The notes beneath the pieces were generated by a model. It saw only the letters and a program-made list of their open reading frames with translations. It was not told the DNA's origin and made no database searches. A stretch of 64,000 nucleotides of DNA, from assembly GCF_001667505.1 (NCBI RefSeq), contig NZ_LZHZ01000005.1, forward strand, positions 113,727 through 177,726, read 5' to 3'. The stretch is from Mycobacterium sp. ACS1612. GTDB taxonomy: Bacteria > Actinomycetota > Actinomycetes > Mycobacteriales > Mycobacteriaceae. The translations under genes were made by a program, and so were the position numbers. Positions 12,060-22,630 of this stretch are shown here, one piece after another (position 1 is the first letter of the stretch; every line of letters starts with the position of its first letter).

Positions 12060-13279
12060 AAGAACGTGCGGATAAAGCCGACCACCCGGTCGTCGGCATC
12101 GAGTTCGGGGATCAGCTGCCACTTGTCGAACACCGTGCAGGGGTGTGAGATGCCGAAGCCGAGCCAGCTGCCCACCTCGACGTTGTCGTCACCGCCCAGC
12201 CGCAGATAGGCGTGCTGATCGTTGAGCTTGGTGACTACGCTGTCGGGCAGCCGCAACGGAATCGGCAGATCCGTGTCGAACGACACGTCGCGACGCCCCA
12301 TGGTGAGCACGGCCAGCCGAGGCTCCGGGCGCGACACCACCTGACTCCATACCTGCAACGCCGGCCGCAACTCGCCGCGCAGCGGGGAGGTCCGTGCATA
12401 GAGCCCGTCGTCGTGGGTGAGGTACCCGCCGCTGCGCAGGATCGTGCGCCAGTCGCCGGCCAGCACGTCGGCGACCGCGTCGAAGTAAGTGCTGCCGCCC
12501 GCCGTGACGATGGCCCGGTCCGTCTCGAACAGCGGCGCCAACCGCACCGCCGCGTCGCGCATGTCGCGCAGATAGGCGATGACCGCGGCGAGCGCGTCGG
12601 GTGTGACGTCGTGGCCGCGCGCCGCCTCATAACCCGCGACGCCGACCAGCCGCAGCCACGGCGAGGCGGCCGCCGCGCGCGCCACCTCGTCGATCGCGGC
12701 GGCACCGCGACAGCCGGTGCGCCCGTCGGCCATGCCCACCTCCACGCAGACATCGACCGGTCGGTCCGCTCGCGCCGCGGCCAGCGCGGCGCCCATCAGC
12801 TCCACGCCGCGCACCGAATCCACCCAGCACACCAGCGAGAAATCTGGGTGGGCGGCCAGTTCGGCTGCCAGCCAGCGCAATCCGGCGCCGTCGACAAGCT
12901 CGTTGGCCAGCACCACATCGCGCACCCCGAACGCCCGGTAGGTCCTCACATGGCTGAGCGTCGCGGCCGTGATCGCGCACGCGCCCGCGTCCAACTGGCG
13001 GGCGAAGAGCTGCGGGGCCATGTGCGTCTTACCGTGCGGTGCGAGTTCGACGTCGCGATCGCGACACCAGCCGGCCATCGCGACCAGGTTGTGCGTCAGT
13101 GCCTCGGCGCGCAGCACGCACATCGGTCCGACGACGCCCGCCTCGAAGAGGTCGGGGGCCTGGGCGCAGATTTGCCTCGGCGTGCTGCCCCACCACGCCG
13201 ACGGCATCCCCTTGAACCGCCAGTCGATCGGTCCGTCGGCCAGGGCGGTCACTGCAGCGGCGCTGATCGCGGCGGTCAT
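12056..13279 (-). CDS. PLP-dependent amino acid deaminase/aldolase, D-serine dehydratase-like
   Basis: The 407-residue protein belongs to the alanine-racemase N-terminal fold with the D-threonine-aldolase / D-serine-dehydratase C-terminal domain. The PLP lysine is Lys84 in [13 protein letters not shown]; later [31 protein letters not shown] and the C-terminal [12 protein letters not shown] carry the His and Cys expected for the metal-dependent branch. It would act on a D-hydroxy amino acid or deaminate a D-amino acid; the exact substrate cannot be read. I use the ATG at 13279, which leaves 23 bases to the divergent lysS start. It is convergent with coaX, overlapping by four bases. Confidence 0.8.
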   Translation of the reverse strand: MTAAISAAAVTALADGPIDWRFKGMPSAWWGSTPRQICAQAPDLFEAGVVGPMCVLRAEALTHNLVAMAGWCRDRDVELAPHGKTHMAPQLFARQLDAGACAITAATLSHVRTYRAFGVRDVVLANELVDGAGLRWLAAELAAHPDFSLVCWVDSVRGVELMGAALAAARADRPVDVCVEVGMADGRTGCRGAAAIDEVARAAAASPWLRLVGVAGYEAARGHDVTPDALAAVIAYLRDMRDAAVRLAPLFETDRAIVTAGGSTYFDAVADVLAGDWRTILRSGGYLTHDDGLYARTSPLRGELRPALQVWSQVVSRPEPRLAVLTMGRRDVSFDTDLPIPLRLPDSVVTKLNDQHAYLRLGGDDNVEVGSWLGFGISHPCTVFDKWQLIPELDADDRVVGFIRTFF

Positions 13280-13302
13280 GCGTTGATTTAAGCTGGCAGG
13301 TC

Positions 13303-14847
13303 GTGACCTCACCTGATCAGCCCACTCCCGAGTCCGGAGCGGCAACGGCCGCGACATCCGACTCCGACGTCCCCGAGCAGTTCCGGATTCGTCAGGCCAA
13401 GCGCGAGCGGCTGCTCGCCGAGGGCCGTGAGCCCTACCCGGTCGAGGTCGCCCGCACGCACACGCTGGCCGAGATCCGGCAGGCCTATCCAGACCTCGAG
13501 GCCAACACCGAGACCGGGCGGATCGTCGGCGTCGCGGGCCGGGTGATGTTCGCGCGCAACGCCGGAAAGCTGTGTTTCGCGACGCTGCAGGACGGTGACG
13601 GCACGCAGCTGCAGCTGATGCTCAGCCTCGATCGTGTCGGAGCCGAATCGCTCGACTCCTGGAAGTCCGACGTCGACCTCGGCGACATCGTTTACGCACA
13701 CGGCGAGGTGATCAGCTCTCGCCGCGGCGAACTATCTGTGCTTGCAGATTCCTGGCAAATAATTTCCAAGGCGCTGAGGCCACTTCCCTTCGCCCACAAA
13801 GAGATGAGCGAAGAGTCCCGGGTGCGGCAACGCTATGTCGATCTGATCGTTCGTCCAGAGGCCCGCACCATCGCCAGGCAGCGGGTGGCGGTCGTGCGGG
13901 CCGTCCGCGAGGCGCTCCAGCGGCGCGGTTTTCTCGAAGTCGAGACACCGATGCTGCAGACCTTGGCCGGCGGTGCGGCCGCAAGGCCGTTCGTCACGCA
14001 CTCCAATGCGCTCGACGCGGATCTCTACCTTCGGATCGCACCGGAACTGTTCCTGAAGCGTTGCTTGGTGGGCGGATTCGAGCGCGTCTTCGAGCTGAAT
14101 CGCGTGTTCAGAAACGAAGGTGCGGATTGGACGCATTCACCGGAATTCGCGATGCTCGAGACATATCAGGCCTACGGAACCTACGACGATTCCGCCGTCA
14201 TGACGCGCGAGATTATTCAGGAGGTCGCCGACGAAGCGATCGGCACCAGAAAGGTGCCATTGCCTGATGGCACCGTCTATGACGTCGACGGCGAATGGCA
14301 GACGATACAAATGTATCCATCGCTGTCGGAAGCACTTGGCGAAGAGATCACTCCGCAGACGACGGTCGAACACTTATGGCAGATCGCCGATCGACTTGAT
14401 GTCGAGATTCCGCGTGACCGTGGTTACGGACATGGGAAATTGGTTGAAGAACTATGGGAACACGCTGTCGGTAACAAGCTTTGGGCGCCAACCTTCGTGC
14501 GCGATTTCCCGGTCGAGACGACGCCGCTGACCCGCTCTCACCGCAGCATTGAAGGGGTAACCGAGAAGTGGGATCTCTACGTCCGCCGGATCGAACTGGC
14601 GACCGGTTACTCCGAGCTGATCGATCCCGTTATCCAACGGGAAAGGTTCGAAGCGCAGGCCCGCGCCGCGGCCGCCGGAGACGATGAGGCAATGGCTCTT
14701 GACGAAGATTTTTTGGCCGCATTGGAGTACGCGATGCCGCCCTCTACGGGCACCGGAATGGGTATCGATCGGTTGTTGATGGCATTGACGGGCCTGTCGA
14801 TTCGAGAGACGGTTTTGTTCCCGATTGTTCGCCGCCACGGCAACTGA
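13303..14847 (+). CDS. lysS: Lysyl-tRNA synthetase, class II
   Basis: LysS charges tRNA-Lys. The 514-residue protein has an N-terminal OB-fold anticodon domain ([19 protein letters not shown] onward) and the class II core: motif 1 near [11 protein letters not shown], motif 2 [16 protein letters not shown], and motif 3 [13 protein letters not shown]. The GTG start is 13303. Base composition changes inside the gene: by hand count 13321-13380 has 44 G/C of 60 while 14761-14820 has 31 of 60, and synonymous A/T-ending codons become frequent in the catalytic half, which is unusual for a housekeeping gene. The protein itself looks intact. Confidence 0.96.
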   Translation: MTSPDQPTPESGAATAATSDSDVPEQFRIRQAKRERLLAEGREPYPVEVARTHTLAEIRQAYPDLEANTETGRIVGVAGRVMFARNAGKLCFATLQDGDGTQLQLMLSLDRVGAESLDSWKSDVDLGDIVYAHGEVISSRRGELSVLADSWQIISKALRPLPFAHKEMSEESRVRQRYVDLIVRPEARTIARQRVAVVRAVREALQRRGFLEVETPMLQTLAGGAAARPFVTHSNALDADLYLRIAPELFLKRCLVGGFERVFELNRVFRNEGADWTHSPEFAMLETYQAYGTYDDSAVMTREIIQEVADEAIGTRKVPLPDGTVYDVDGEWQTIQMYPSLSEALGEEITPQTTVEHLWQIADRLDVEIPRDRGYGHGKLVEELWEHAVGNKLWAPTFVRDFPVETTPLTRSHRSIEGVTEKWDLYVRRIELATGYSELIDPVIQRERFEAQARAAAAGDDEAMALDEDFLAALEYAMPPSTGTGMGIDRLLMALTGLSIRETVLFPIVRRHGN

Positions 14848-14975
14848 ACTGCTTCGATTGAGATTTTTTCTGAAGTTGTTGAATGGAATCCGTTCCTATG
14901 GCACATTGGTGCCGGGGGTTCGAGGGGCGGCTAAACTACTGATCTAGTGCTCAACCAGAAGGGCAGTGTGGGGTA

Positions 14976-15317
14976 ATGGCGAAGAAAGTCACTGTCACGC
15001 TCGTCGATGATTTTGACGGGGAAGGCGCAGCCGATGAGACGGTTGAATTCGGGCTCGACGGGGTGAGCTATGAGATCGACCTTTCTTCCAAGAACGCCGC
15101 AAAGCTCAGGAACGAGTTGAAGCAATGGGTCGATGCAGGCCGCCGCGTCGGTGGTCGCAGGCGTGGTCGTTCCGCGGGTTCTGGCCGCGGCAGAGCGGCG
15201 ATCGATCGTGAACAAAGCGCGGCCATCCGGGAGTGGGCGCGGCGTAACGGGCACAACGTGTCCACCCGCGGTCGTATCCCCGCCGACGTCATCGACGCGT
15301 TCCACGCGGCAACATAA
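14976..15317 (+). CDS. lsr2: Nucleoid-associated silencer Lsr2
   Basis: Lsr2 is the mycobacterial H-NS-like protein that bridges DNA and silences AT-rich, often horizontally acquired genes. The 113-residue protein has the dimerisation domain ([14 protein letters not shown] through [12 protein letters not shown]), a basic linker, and the C-terminal AT-hook-like RGRIP of the minor-groove binding domain at about residues 98-102. The ATG follows GTGGGGTA. The 128 bases upstream are the promoter region; I see no single convincing box. The low-GC genes in this window are natural candidates for its control. Confidence 0.96.
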   Translation: MAKKVTVTLVDDFDGEGAADETVEFGLDGVSYEIDLSSKNAAKLRNELKQWVDAGRRVGGRRRGRSAGSGRGRAAIDREQSAAIREWARRNGHNVSTRGRIPADVIDAFHAAT

Positions 15318-15608
15318 TCGGTAGTTGCCAGAGTTGCCCATCGGCGAAACTGCGCCGGAGCTTGCCTTTCGCTAGCGGCGAACCAGCCGCAGCGCGACGT
15401 CGGAAACGATTTCTCCGCCGTGGGCGTTGCTATGAGCGGCGCCGGGTACAGGACTTATGGCGCCGAGGACCGTCGCCGCTTCGCTTTTTGGACAGTGCCA
15501 GCAGGCAGCGCAGGGGTGGCGGACGCCCACTAGACTTGGGTAACGGGTCCGGGCGCGGCGTGCCGCGAAAGAACCCGTACCTATTTGATGGAGAGCAGGT
15601 AACCACCG
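15318..15608. other. lsr2-clpC1 intergenic, clpC1 leader
   Basis: This 291-base stretch holds no convincing gene; a short open frame over 15362-15616 has no coding signature and is read as leader. It contains a ClgR-like dyad at 15370-15383 and a TAGACT hexamer at 15531-15536 that could be a -10 element about 75 bases before the clpC1 start. No good -35 hexamer sits 17 bases before it, which would suit an activator-dependent promoter. Confidence 0.5.
15370..15383 (+). promoter_or_regulatory. Candidate ClgR operator upstream of clpC1
   Basis: CGCTAGCGGCGAAC fits the actinobacterial ClgR pattern (CGC, five-base centre, GCGAA) with one mismatch in the centre. ClgR is known to activate clp genes in Corynebacterium and Mycobacterium, and this copy lies about 225 bases before clpC1. 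Assignment is by pattern and position only. Confidence 0.45.
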
Positions 15609-18164
<2,556 letters not shown>

Positions 18165-18178
18165 CACGACAAGTCGCC

Positions 18179-18216
18179 AAGGCCCCCGAATCGCGATGAT
18201 CTCGGGGGCCTTTGCG
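18179..18216 (+). terminator. Rho-independent terminator of clpC1
   Basis: AAGGCCCCCGA at 18179-18189 pairs with TCGGGGGCCTTT at 18202-18213, giving an eleven-pair stem with a twelve-base loop and a short T run. It starts 14 bases after the clpC1 stop and separates clpC1 from the riboswitch-controlled genes. Confidence 0.85.
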
Positions 18217-18239
18217 TCTGTTCGGTAGCCCAGATGCTT

Positions 18240-18373
18240 AGGATGCTGATGTAATCGACGGGCGAAGGAATCCTGGTGAAAATCCAGAACGGTCGCGCCA
18301 CTGTGGACAGTCAGACCCGACGCCCGTCGTCACCGGAGAAACTGGGACGCGAAATCCCGGGAAGGAACATCAG
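18240..18373 (+). promoter_or_regulatory. Cobalamin (B12) riboswitch
   Basis: The leader has the cobalamin aptamer hallmarks in order: GGAATCCTGGTGAAAATCCAG, then GCGCCACTG at 18294-18302, and the B12-box-like CAGTCAGACCCGACG at 18308-18322. The outer stem can be closed by CTGATG (18246-18251) pairing with CATCAG (18368-18373), whose last base touches the cbtB ATG. The purine-rich GGGAAGGAA serving as the ribosome site lies just inside that helix, so control of translation initiation is likely. Genes downstream (cbtB, cbtA) are the expected cobalt-uptake targets. Confidence 0.87.
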
Positions 18374-18589
18374 ATGACCTCTTCCGAGGCCCGCAAGACC
18401 GTAGCGCCTGCAGTCGACCTCTCGCTGGCGAAGGCCGCGCTGTGGCTGTCCGTCACGGCATTCCTCGCGTTGGTGGTGCTCTATTTCGTGAGCTTGGATC
18501 AGGGCGCGACGTCAGTGTTCGGCGACAACACCTACGTGCACGAGTTCGTGCACGACGCCCGTCACCTGCTTGGCTTCCCCTGCCACTGA
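18374..18589 (+). CDS. cbtB: Cobalt transporter subunit CbtB
   Basis: This 71-residue protein has one membrane span at about residues 22-43 and a histidine-rich end, HEFVHDARHLLGFPCH, the CbtB signature proposed to bind cobalt. CbtB works with CbtA in a cobalt uptake system found almost only under B12 riboswitch control. It begins immediately after the riboswitch and is followed 15 bases later by cbtA. Confidence 0.9.
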   Translation: MTSSEARKTVAPAVDLSLAKAALWLSVTAFLALVVLYFVSLDQGATSVFGDNTYVHEFVHDARHLLGFPCH

Positions 18590-18604
18590 CCAGGTAGCCC
18601 CAGC

Positions 18605-19330
18605 ATGGAAAAACGAATAATCGCGCGCGGCCTGCTGGCTGGCGCTGTCGGTGGCGTGCTCGCGTTCTTGTTCGCACGCACATTTGTCGAGCCGGTGATC
18701 ACCCGGGCCCTGGCGTATGAGGAATCGCACTCGCACGGCCACGACCACGGCGTCGAACTGTTCACCCGCGGGGTGCAGGCCAACATCGGCATGGGCTTCG
18801 GCGTACTGGCGTTCAGCGTGGCCATGGGAGCGTTGTACGCGGTGGTTTACTGCGTGGCCTACGGCCGGGTCGGCAATCTGTCGCCGCGCGGACTGTCGGT
18901 GGTGCTGGCCGGTGGAATGTTCTTGTCGCTCTACGTGATTCCGTTCCTGAAATATCCGCCGAATCCGCCCGCTGTCAGCCTGGAGGAGACCATCCGGCAG
19001 CGCACGCTGCTGTACCTGCTGATGGTGGTGTTGTCGGCCGCGCTGCTGGTGGCCGCCGTGTATCTGGCGCATCGGCTGACGGCGCAGTTCGGGCAATGGA
19101 GCGCGGCGCTGATCGCGGCAGGAGCCTACGTCGTGGCGATCGCGGTGGTGATGCTGGTGCTGCCGACCATCGACGAGACGCCTGCCGACTTCTCTGCGGA
19201 CGTCCTCTACGAATTCCGGCTGTACTCGTTGGGCACCCAGTTCGTGATGTGGGCGGTGATCGGTCTGGTGTTCGCATCGATGGCCCATCGGCTGCTGGCC
19301 GAACCCAAGCGGGAGACAGTAGCTGCGTGA
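18605..19330 (+). CDS. cbtA: Cobalt transporter CbtA
   Basis: The 241-residue integral membrane protein has about five to six spans (residues 6-26, 58-80, 92-112, 128-148, 165-185 and 205-222) and a His cluster, ESHSHGHDHG, just after the first span that could gather metal outside the membrane. This is the CbtA layout. It follows cbtB, shares the B12 riboswitch, and overlaps the phosphatase gene after it as GTGA. Cobalt specificity is inferred from the riboswitch and family. Confidence 0.9.
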   Translation: MEKRIIARGLLAGAVGGVLAFLFARTFVEPVITRALAYEESHSHGHDHGVELFTRGVQANIGMGFGVLAFSVAMGALYAVVYCVAYGRVGNLSPRGLSVVLAGGMFLSLYVIPFLKYPPNPPAVSLEETIRQRTLLYLLMVVLSAALLVAAVYLAHRLTAQFGQWSAALIAAGAYVVAIAVVMLVLPTIDETPADFSADVLYEFRLYSLGTQFVMWAVIGLVFASMAHRLLAEPKRETVAA

Positions 19331-19878
19331 GTGAAGTCGTCCGGCTGACACTTGTATCGCACGCGATGACCGATGCGATGGCAGCCGGACGGTTCCCCAC
19401 CGACGAACCGCTGAATGCGGTCGGCCATCGCCAAGTCGATGCGTCCATCGATTTGGGCATCACCGAGCGGGCCTACTGCGGACCTGAGAAGCGGACACGG
19501 CAGACCGCTGAACTGCTCGGGCTGCAGGCCGGCGTCGACGACCGGTTGGCCGATCTGGACTACGGCCGTTGGCACGGCGACGTGGTGGGCGGGGTGCAGC
19601 CCGACGATCTGGCCATCTGGTTGACCGATCCCACGCGGGCGCCGCACGGAGGCGAGTCGATCGTCGAACTGATCGACCGGGTGGCCGGGTGGATGGACTC
19701 GTTGACAACACGTCGCGGCCGACTGGTGGCGGTCACCCACCCGGCGGTGGTGCGTGCCGCCATCCTGGTAGTGCTCAATGCGCCGCCGAAGTCGTTCTGG
19801 CGCATCGACATTGCGCCGGTGAGCCGCACGGTGATGCATTTCCGAGGGCACGCGTGGACGCTGCGTTCCAGCCTGTAG
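19327..19878 (+). CDS. Histidine-phosphatase-fold protein, variant active site
   Basis: The 183-residue protein has the phosphoglycerate-mutase-like fold: the N-terminal strand ends LTLVSHAMTDA, where the family normally has RHG, so the catalytic His (His12) is kept but the preceding Arg is Ser. The GPEKRTRQTAELLG segment, LDYGRWHG and the second histidine in VAVTHPAVVRA are normal for the family. The GTG start overlaps the cbtA stop. Members near cobalamin genes include CobC, the alpha-ribazole phosphatase, so a late B12 step is possible, but the missing Arg makes phosphatase activity uncertain. Confidence 0.75.
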   Translation: MSEVVRLTLVSHAMTDAMAAGRFPTDEPLNAVGHRQVDASIDLGITERAYCGPEKRTRQTAELLGLQAGVDDRLADLDYGRWHGDVVGGVQPDDLAIWLTDPTRAPHGGESIVELIDRVAGWMDSLTTRRGRLVAVTHPAVVRAAILVVLNAPPKSFWRIDIAPVSRTVMHFRGHAWTLRSSL

Positions 19879-19879
19879 G

Positions 19880-21244
19880 TCAGGGCACCGGAATCAAGCC
19901 GAACGTCTGCTTCACGATGGACAGCAACCAGGCCGCCGCGGTGGTGCTGCGGAAGCGCGGCCAGTTCAGCTGGAAGCTGACCACCCACGGCTGACCGGTG
20001 TGATCGACGGCGTACCAACTGAATGTCAGGTCGCCCGGCAGGTTTCCCCCCTTGGCGCCGATGTACGGCCACTTCGACCGGTTCAGGTCGATGCCGGGAA
20101 TGGCGGAAAGGATCTGCTTCACCGGTGCCGCCTCGCCGACCGCGGCGGCCTGCAGCGCGGCGTGCACCCGGCAGATGTCGGCGGCGCTGCCGTACCACTC
20201 GGCGCCGTAAGTGGAGGCGGGGGAGCCGGTCCGGGTCGGATCCGGTTGGTACGGACGGGAATTCGTCTGTGCCAGCAGTTGCGCCCTGGCTTGCGGGCTG
20301 GCCTGCTTCCACTCTTCACGAAGATCCGGTTCGCCCCAGCCGATCGAGAACAGCTCGTGCATGGTGGGAAACGGCGTCATGCTGGCCGGGTCGTGGTGGC
20401 CCGCTGCCACCAATGCGCGTTCGATGGCGTGTGGCGTCAGCCGCCCGATCAACAGATCGGTGGCCATGTTGTCGCTCGCGGAGATCATCTCTTGCGCCGC
20501 CCTGCGCACGGTCACCTTTGTGCCCGCAGGAAGGTCGTTGAGGTGAGCGGAGCCGAGCTTCTTGGCTTCGTCGGTCACCGTGAGCTCATCGGTCCAGCGC
20601 AGCGTCCCCGCCTTGACCGCATCGGCAACCGCAAGCAGCACATACAGTTTCATGATCGACGCCAACGGCATCGACACATCGGTGTTGGTGCCCGCGATCG
20701 GTGAACACTGGCCGTTGGTCACCTTGGCGACCTGATACGAGTAGCGTGCACCCGACTTCGTCAGTTCGGTGTCGATGTCGGCCCACTTCTTGATCGGGGG
20801 CGGCTGAAGCGTCACCGCGAACCGGTCGACCAGGCCTTGGGGGTTCGTGCGCAGCGCAATGTCTTGTGCCGCACCGTAAGACGTCACGGTGTGCAGTGTC
20901 GCCTGGCCTGCGCCGATGTCGATGCCGGCGACGGTGATCGGTCGGTCCAACCAGAGGTTGCCCATCGCGGAGGTGATGGGATTGACCTGTTGCGGCGTCG
21001 CCATGGTTTTCACCCCGACGGTGCCGATCGGCCACTCGGAGTTGAGCATGTCGATGGTCTGCTTGGCCCGCAGACCCTGCGGCGTGTTGATCTCGATCGG
21101 CACGCCGTACGTGGTGTCGGCCACCGGTACGGGTGTAGTGCTCTTGGTGCAGCCGACCGTCAGGCCGCCGACGAGGGCAGCCGCGACCGACAGCGCGACC
21201 GAGGCGCGGGTGCCACGCCCGGCCCTACTTACCGGCGCCCGCAA
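19880..21244 (-). CDS. lpqF: Lipoprotein LpqF, class A beta-lactamase-like domain
   Basis: This probable lipoprotein (454 residues from a TTG at 21244) has a signal peptide of the form R-rich, hydrophobic ALSVAAALVGG, then the lipobox LTVGC. The mature part has an N-terminal domain of unknown role and a C-terminal serine beta-lactamase-like domain with MPLASIMKLYVLL (the S-x-x-K motif) and SASDNMATDLLIG (an S-D-N motif). It matches LpqF (Rv3593) in length and in its pairing with mhuD. No ATG or GTG fits before the signal peptide, so TTG is proposed; GAGG lies about 12 bases upstream. It overlaps the mhuD 3' end by 20 bases. Confidence 0.82.
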   Translation of the reverse strand: MRAPVSRAGRGTRASVALSVAAALVGGLTVGCTKSTTPVPVADTTYGVPIEINTPQGLRAKQTIDMLNSEWPIGTVGVKTMATPQQVNPITSAMGNLWLDRPITVAGIDIGAGQATLHTVTSYGAAQDIALRTNPQGLVDRFAVTLQPPPIKKWADIDTELTKSGARYSYQVAKVTNGQCSPIAGTNTDVSMPLASIMKLYVLLAVADAVKAGTLRWTDELTVTDEAKKLGSAHLNDLPAGTKVTVRRAAQEMISASDNMATDLLIGRLTPHAIERALVAAGHHDPASMTPFPTMHELFSIGWGEPDLREEWKQASPQARAQLLAQTNSRPYQPDPTRTGSPASTYGAEWYGSAADICRVHAALQAAAVGEAAPVKQILSAIPGIDLNRSKWPYIGAKGGNLPGDLTFSWYAVDHTGQPWVVSFQLNWPRFRSTTAAAWLLSIVKQTFGLIPVP

Positions 21245-21536
21245 CGTCCAGGACAACCTCGAACTCGAGCAGGGACGCTCCTGTGGCGACCGGGTTGGCG
21301 GCCTGGCCCTTGTGCGCCTCGATGGCCGGGCCCGTCGCCCAGGCCTGGAACGCCTCTTCGGATTCCCACTGCGTGACGACGAAGTAGCGGTCCTCACCTT
21401 TGACCGGGCGCAACAGTTGGAAGCCCAGGAAACCGGGCTGGTTGTCGACGGCGTGTGCACGGTGTGCGAACCGCTTCTCCAGTTCCGGACCGGCGTCGGG
21501 CGGGACCTCGATTGCGTTGATCTTCACCACAGGCAT
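21225..21536 (-). CDS. mhuD: Heme-degrading monooxygenase MhuD
   Basis: MhuD cleaves heme to mycobilin and iron, allowing growth on host heme. The 103-residue ferredoxin-like protein keeps the known active-site residues: Asn7 in VKINAIE, Trp66 in AFQAWATG and the heme-ligating His75 in EAHKGQ, plus QLLRPVKGEDRYFVVTQWES. It lies upstream of lpqF as in M. tuberculosis. It is divergent from a hydrolase gene with only 24 bases between their start codons, so the two promoters must overlap neighbouring coding sequence or each other. Confidence 0.95.
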   Translation of the reverse strand: MPVVKINAIEVPPDAGPELEKRFAHRAHAVDNQPGFLGFQLLRPVKGEDRYFVVTQWESEEAFQAWATGPAIEAHKGQAANPVATGASLLEFEVVLDVAGAGK

Positions 21537-21560
21537 CTCGCTAGGCTACCGTGCGCACTG

Positions 21561-22331
21561 ATGTCCCCTGACCTGCTGACGCCTCGCGGAGGTGAAGGCG
21601 ATCCGCTGGTACTGGTGCACGGCCTGATGGGGCGGGGCAGCACGTGGTCGCGTCAGTTACCGTGGCTGAGGTCGCTCGGCGTGGTCTACACCTACGACGC
21701 GCCGTGGCACCGCGGCCGCGACGTCGCCGACCCTTATCCGATCAGCACCGAACGGTTCGTGGCCGACCTCGGTGCGGCTGTCGAGCAGATGGGCTCGCCT
21801 GCGGTGATGATCGGCCATTCGATGGGAGCGTTGCACTCGTGGTGTCTGGCCGCGGCACGCCAGGAACTGGTCAGCGCGCTGGTGATTGAGGACATGGCAC
21901 CGGATTTCCGCGGTCGCACCACCGGGCCGTGGGAGCCCTGGCTGCACGCGCTGCCCACCGAATTCACTGCCGCAGAACAGGTTTACGCGGAATTCGGCCC
22001 GGTCGCCGGTCAGTATTTCCTGGAGGCGTTCGACCGCACGGCGACTGGATGGCGCCTGCACGGGCAGCCCGCGACGTGGATCGAGATCGCCGCCGAATGG
22101 GGGACCCGCGACTACTGGGCGCAATGGGAGGCGGTGCGCGTTCCCGCGTTGCTCCTCGAGGCGGGTGACTCCGTCACACCCCCGGGGCAAATGCGCAGAA
22201 TGCAGGAAACCGGCTACCGGACAACGTATTTGCACGTGCCCGGTGCCGGTCACCTGATCCACGACGATGCGCCACAGACCTACCGAGAAGCGGTCGAGTC
22301 GTTCCTAGCGTCGCTCACCGGTCGCGCCTGA
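21561..22331 (+). CDS. Alpha/beta hydrolase (Rv3591c-like)
   Basis: The 256-residue protein has LVLVHGLMGRGSTW for the oxyanion hole, the nucleophile elbow GHSMGA with Ser, and a C-terminal GAGHLIHDDAP with the catalytic His; EAGDSVTPPG carries the acid region. It is a cytoplasmic esterase or lipase-like enzyme of unknown substrate. Its position next to mhuD is that of Rv3591c. The ATG at 21561 is chosen because it begins directly before the core fold; the long frame upstream is the shadow of lpqF and mhuD. Confidence 0.82.
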   Translation: MSPDLLTPRGGEGDPLVLVHGLMGRGSTWSRQLPWLRSLGVVYTYDAPWHRGRDVADPYPISTERFVADLGAAVEQMGSPAVMIGHSMGALHSWCLAAARQELVSALVIEDMAPDFRGRTTGPWEPWLHALPTEFTAAEQVYAEFGPVAGQYFLEAFDRTATGWRLHGQPATWIEIAAEWGTRDYWAQWEAVRVPALLLEAGDSVTPPGQMRRMQETGYRTTYLHVPGAGHLIHDDAPQTYREAVESFLASLTGRA

Positions 22332-22559
22332 GGCGGGCCAAAACGGCTGCCGCTCAAAGCGGGTGCGGACCGCGTCGACGTCGTGCGCGATGCGGAAGCC
22401 GTCGCGATCGTCTTCGAAGAGCCTGCCCACCATCGGGGCGGACCAGCGGAACTGGCCGTAGCGGATGCGAAGTGAGTCAGAGCGGTGGGCGGCCCAACTG
22501 AGCGCCGCTGCCACCGCGAACGGGGCGATCAGGATCAAGAGAGTCAGTGCAGTGGTCAT
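22305..22559 (-). CDS. Small membrane protein, unknown function
   Basis: This 84-residue protein has a single N-terminal hydrophobic span (TTALTLLILIAPFAVAAALSW) and a short hydrophilic tail ending near the membrane. GGAG lies a suitable distance before the ATG at 22559. Its 3' end overlaps the convergent hydrolase gene by 27 bases. I recognise no family; it may be a small envelope protein. Confidence 0.6.
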   Translation of the reverse strand: MTTALTLLILIAPFAVAAALSWAAHRSDSLRIRYGQFRWSAPMVGRLFEDDRDGFRIAHDVDAVRTRFERQPFWPASGATGERR

Positions 22560-22618
22560 GGCAGTAATGCTCCGCTGATAAAAATCCCGCCAACAGTGGC
22601 AGGAAGGACACCTTGCGA

Positions 22619-22624
22619 TAAAAT
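22619..22624 (+). promoter_or_regulatory. Likely -10 element of a leaderless transcript
   Basis: TAAAAT ends six bases before the ATG of the GlxA-type regulator gene. With usual spacing, transcription would begin at the A of the start codon. The only Shine-Dalgarno-like sequence (AGGAAGG) is some 24 bases upstream, too far to serve, which supports leaderless initiation. Confidence 0.5.
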
Positions 22625-22630
22625 GCTGCC

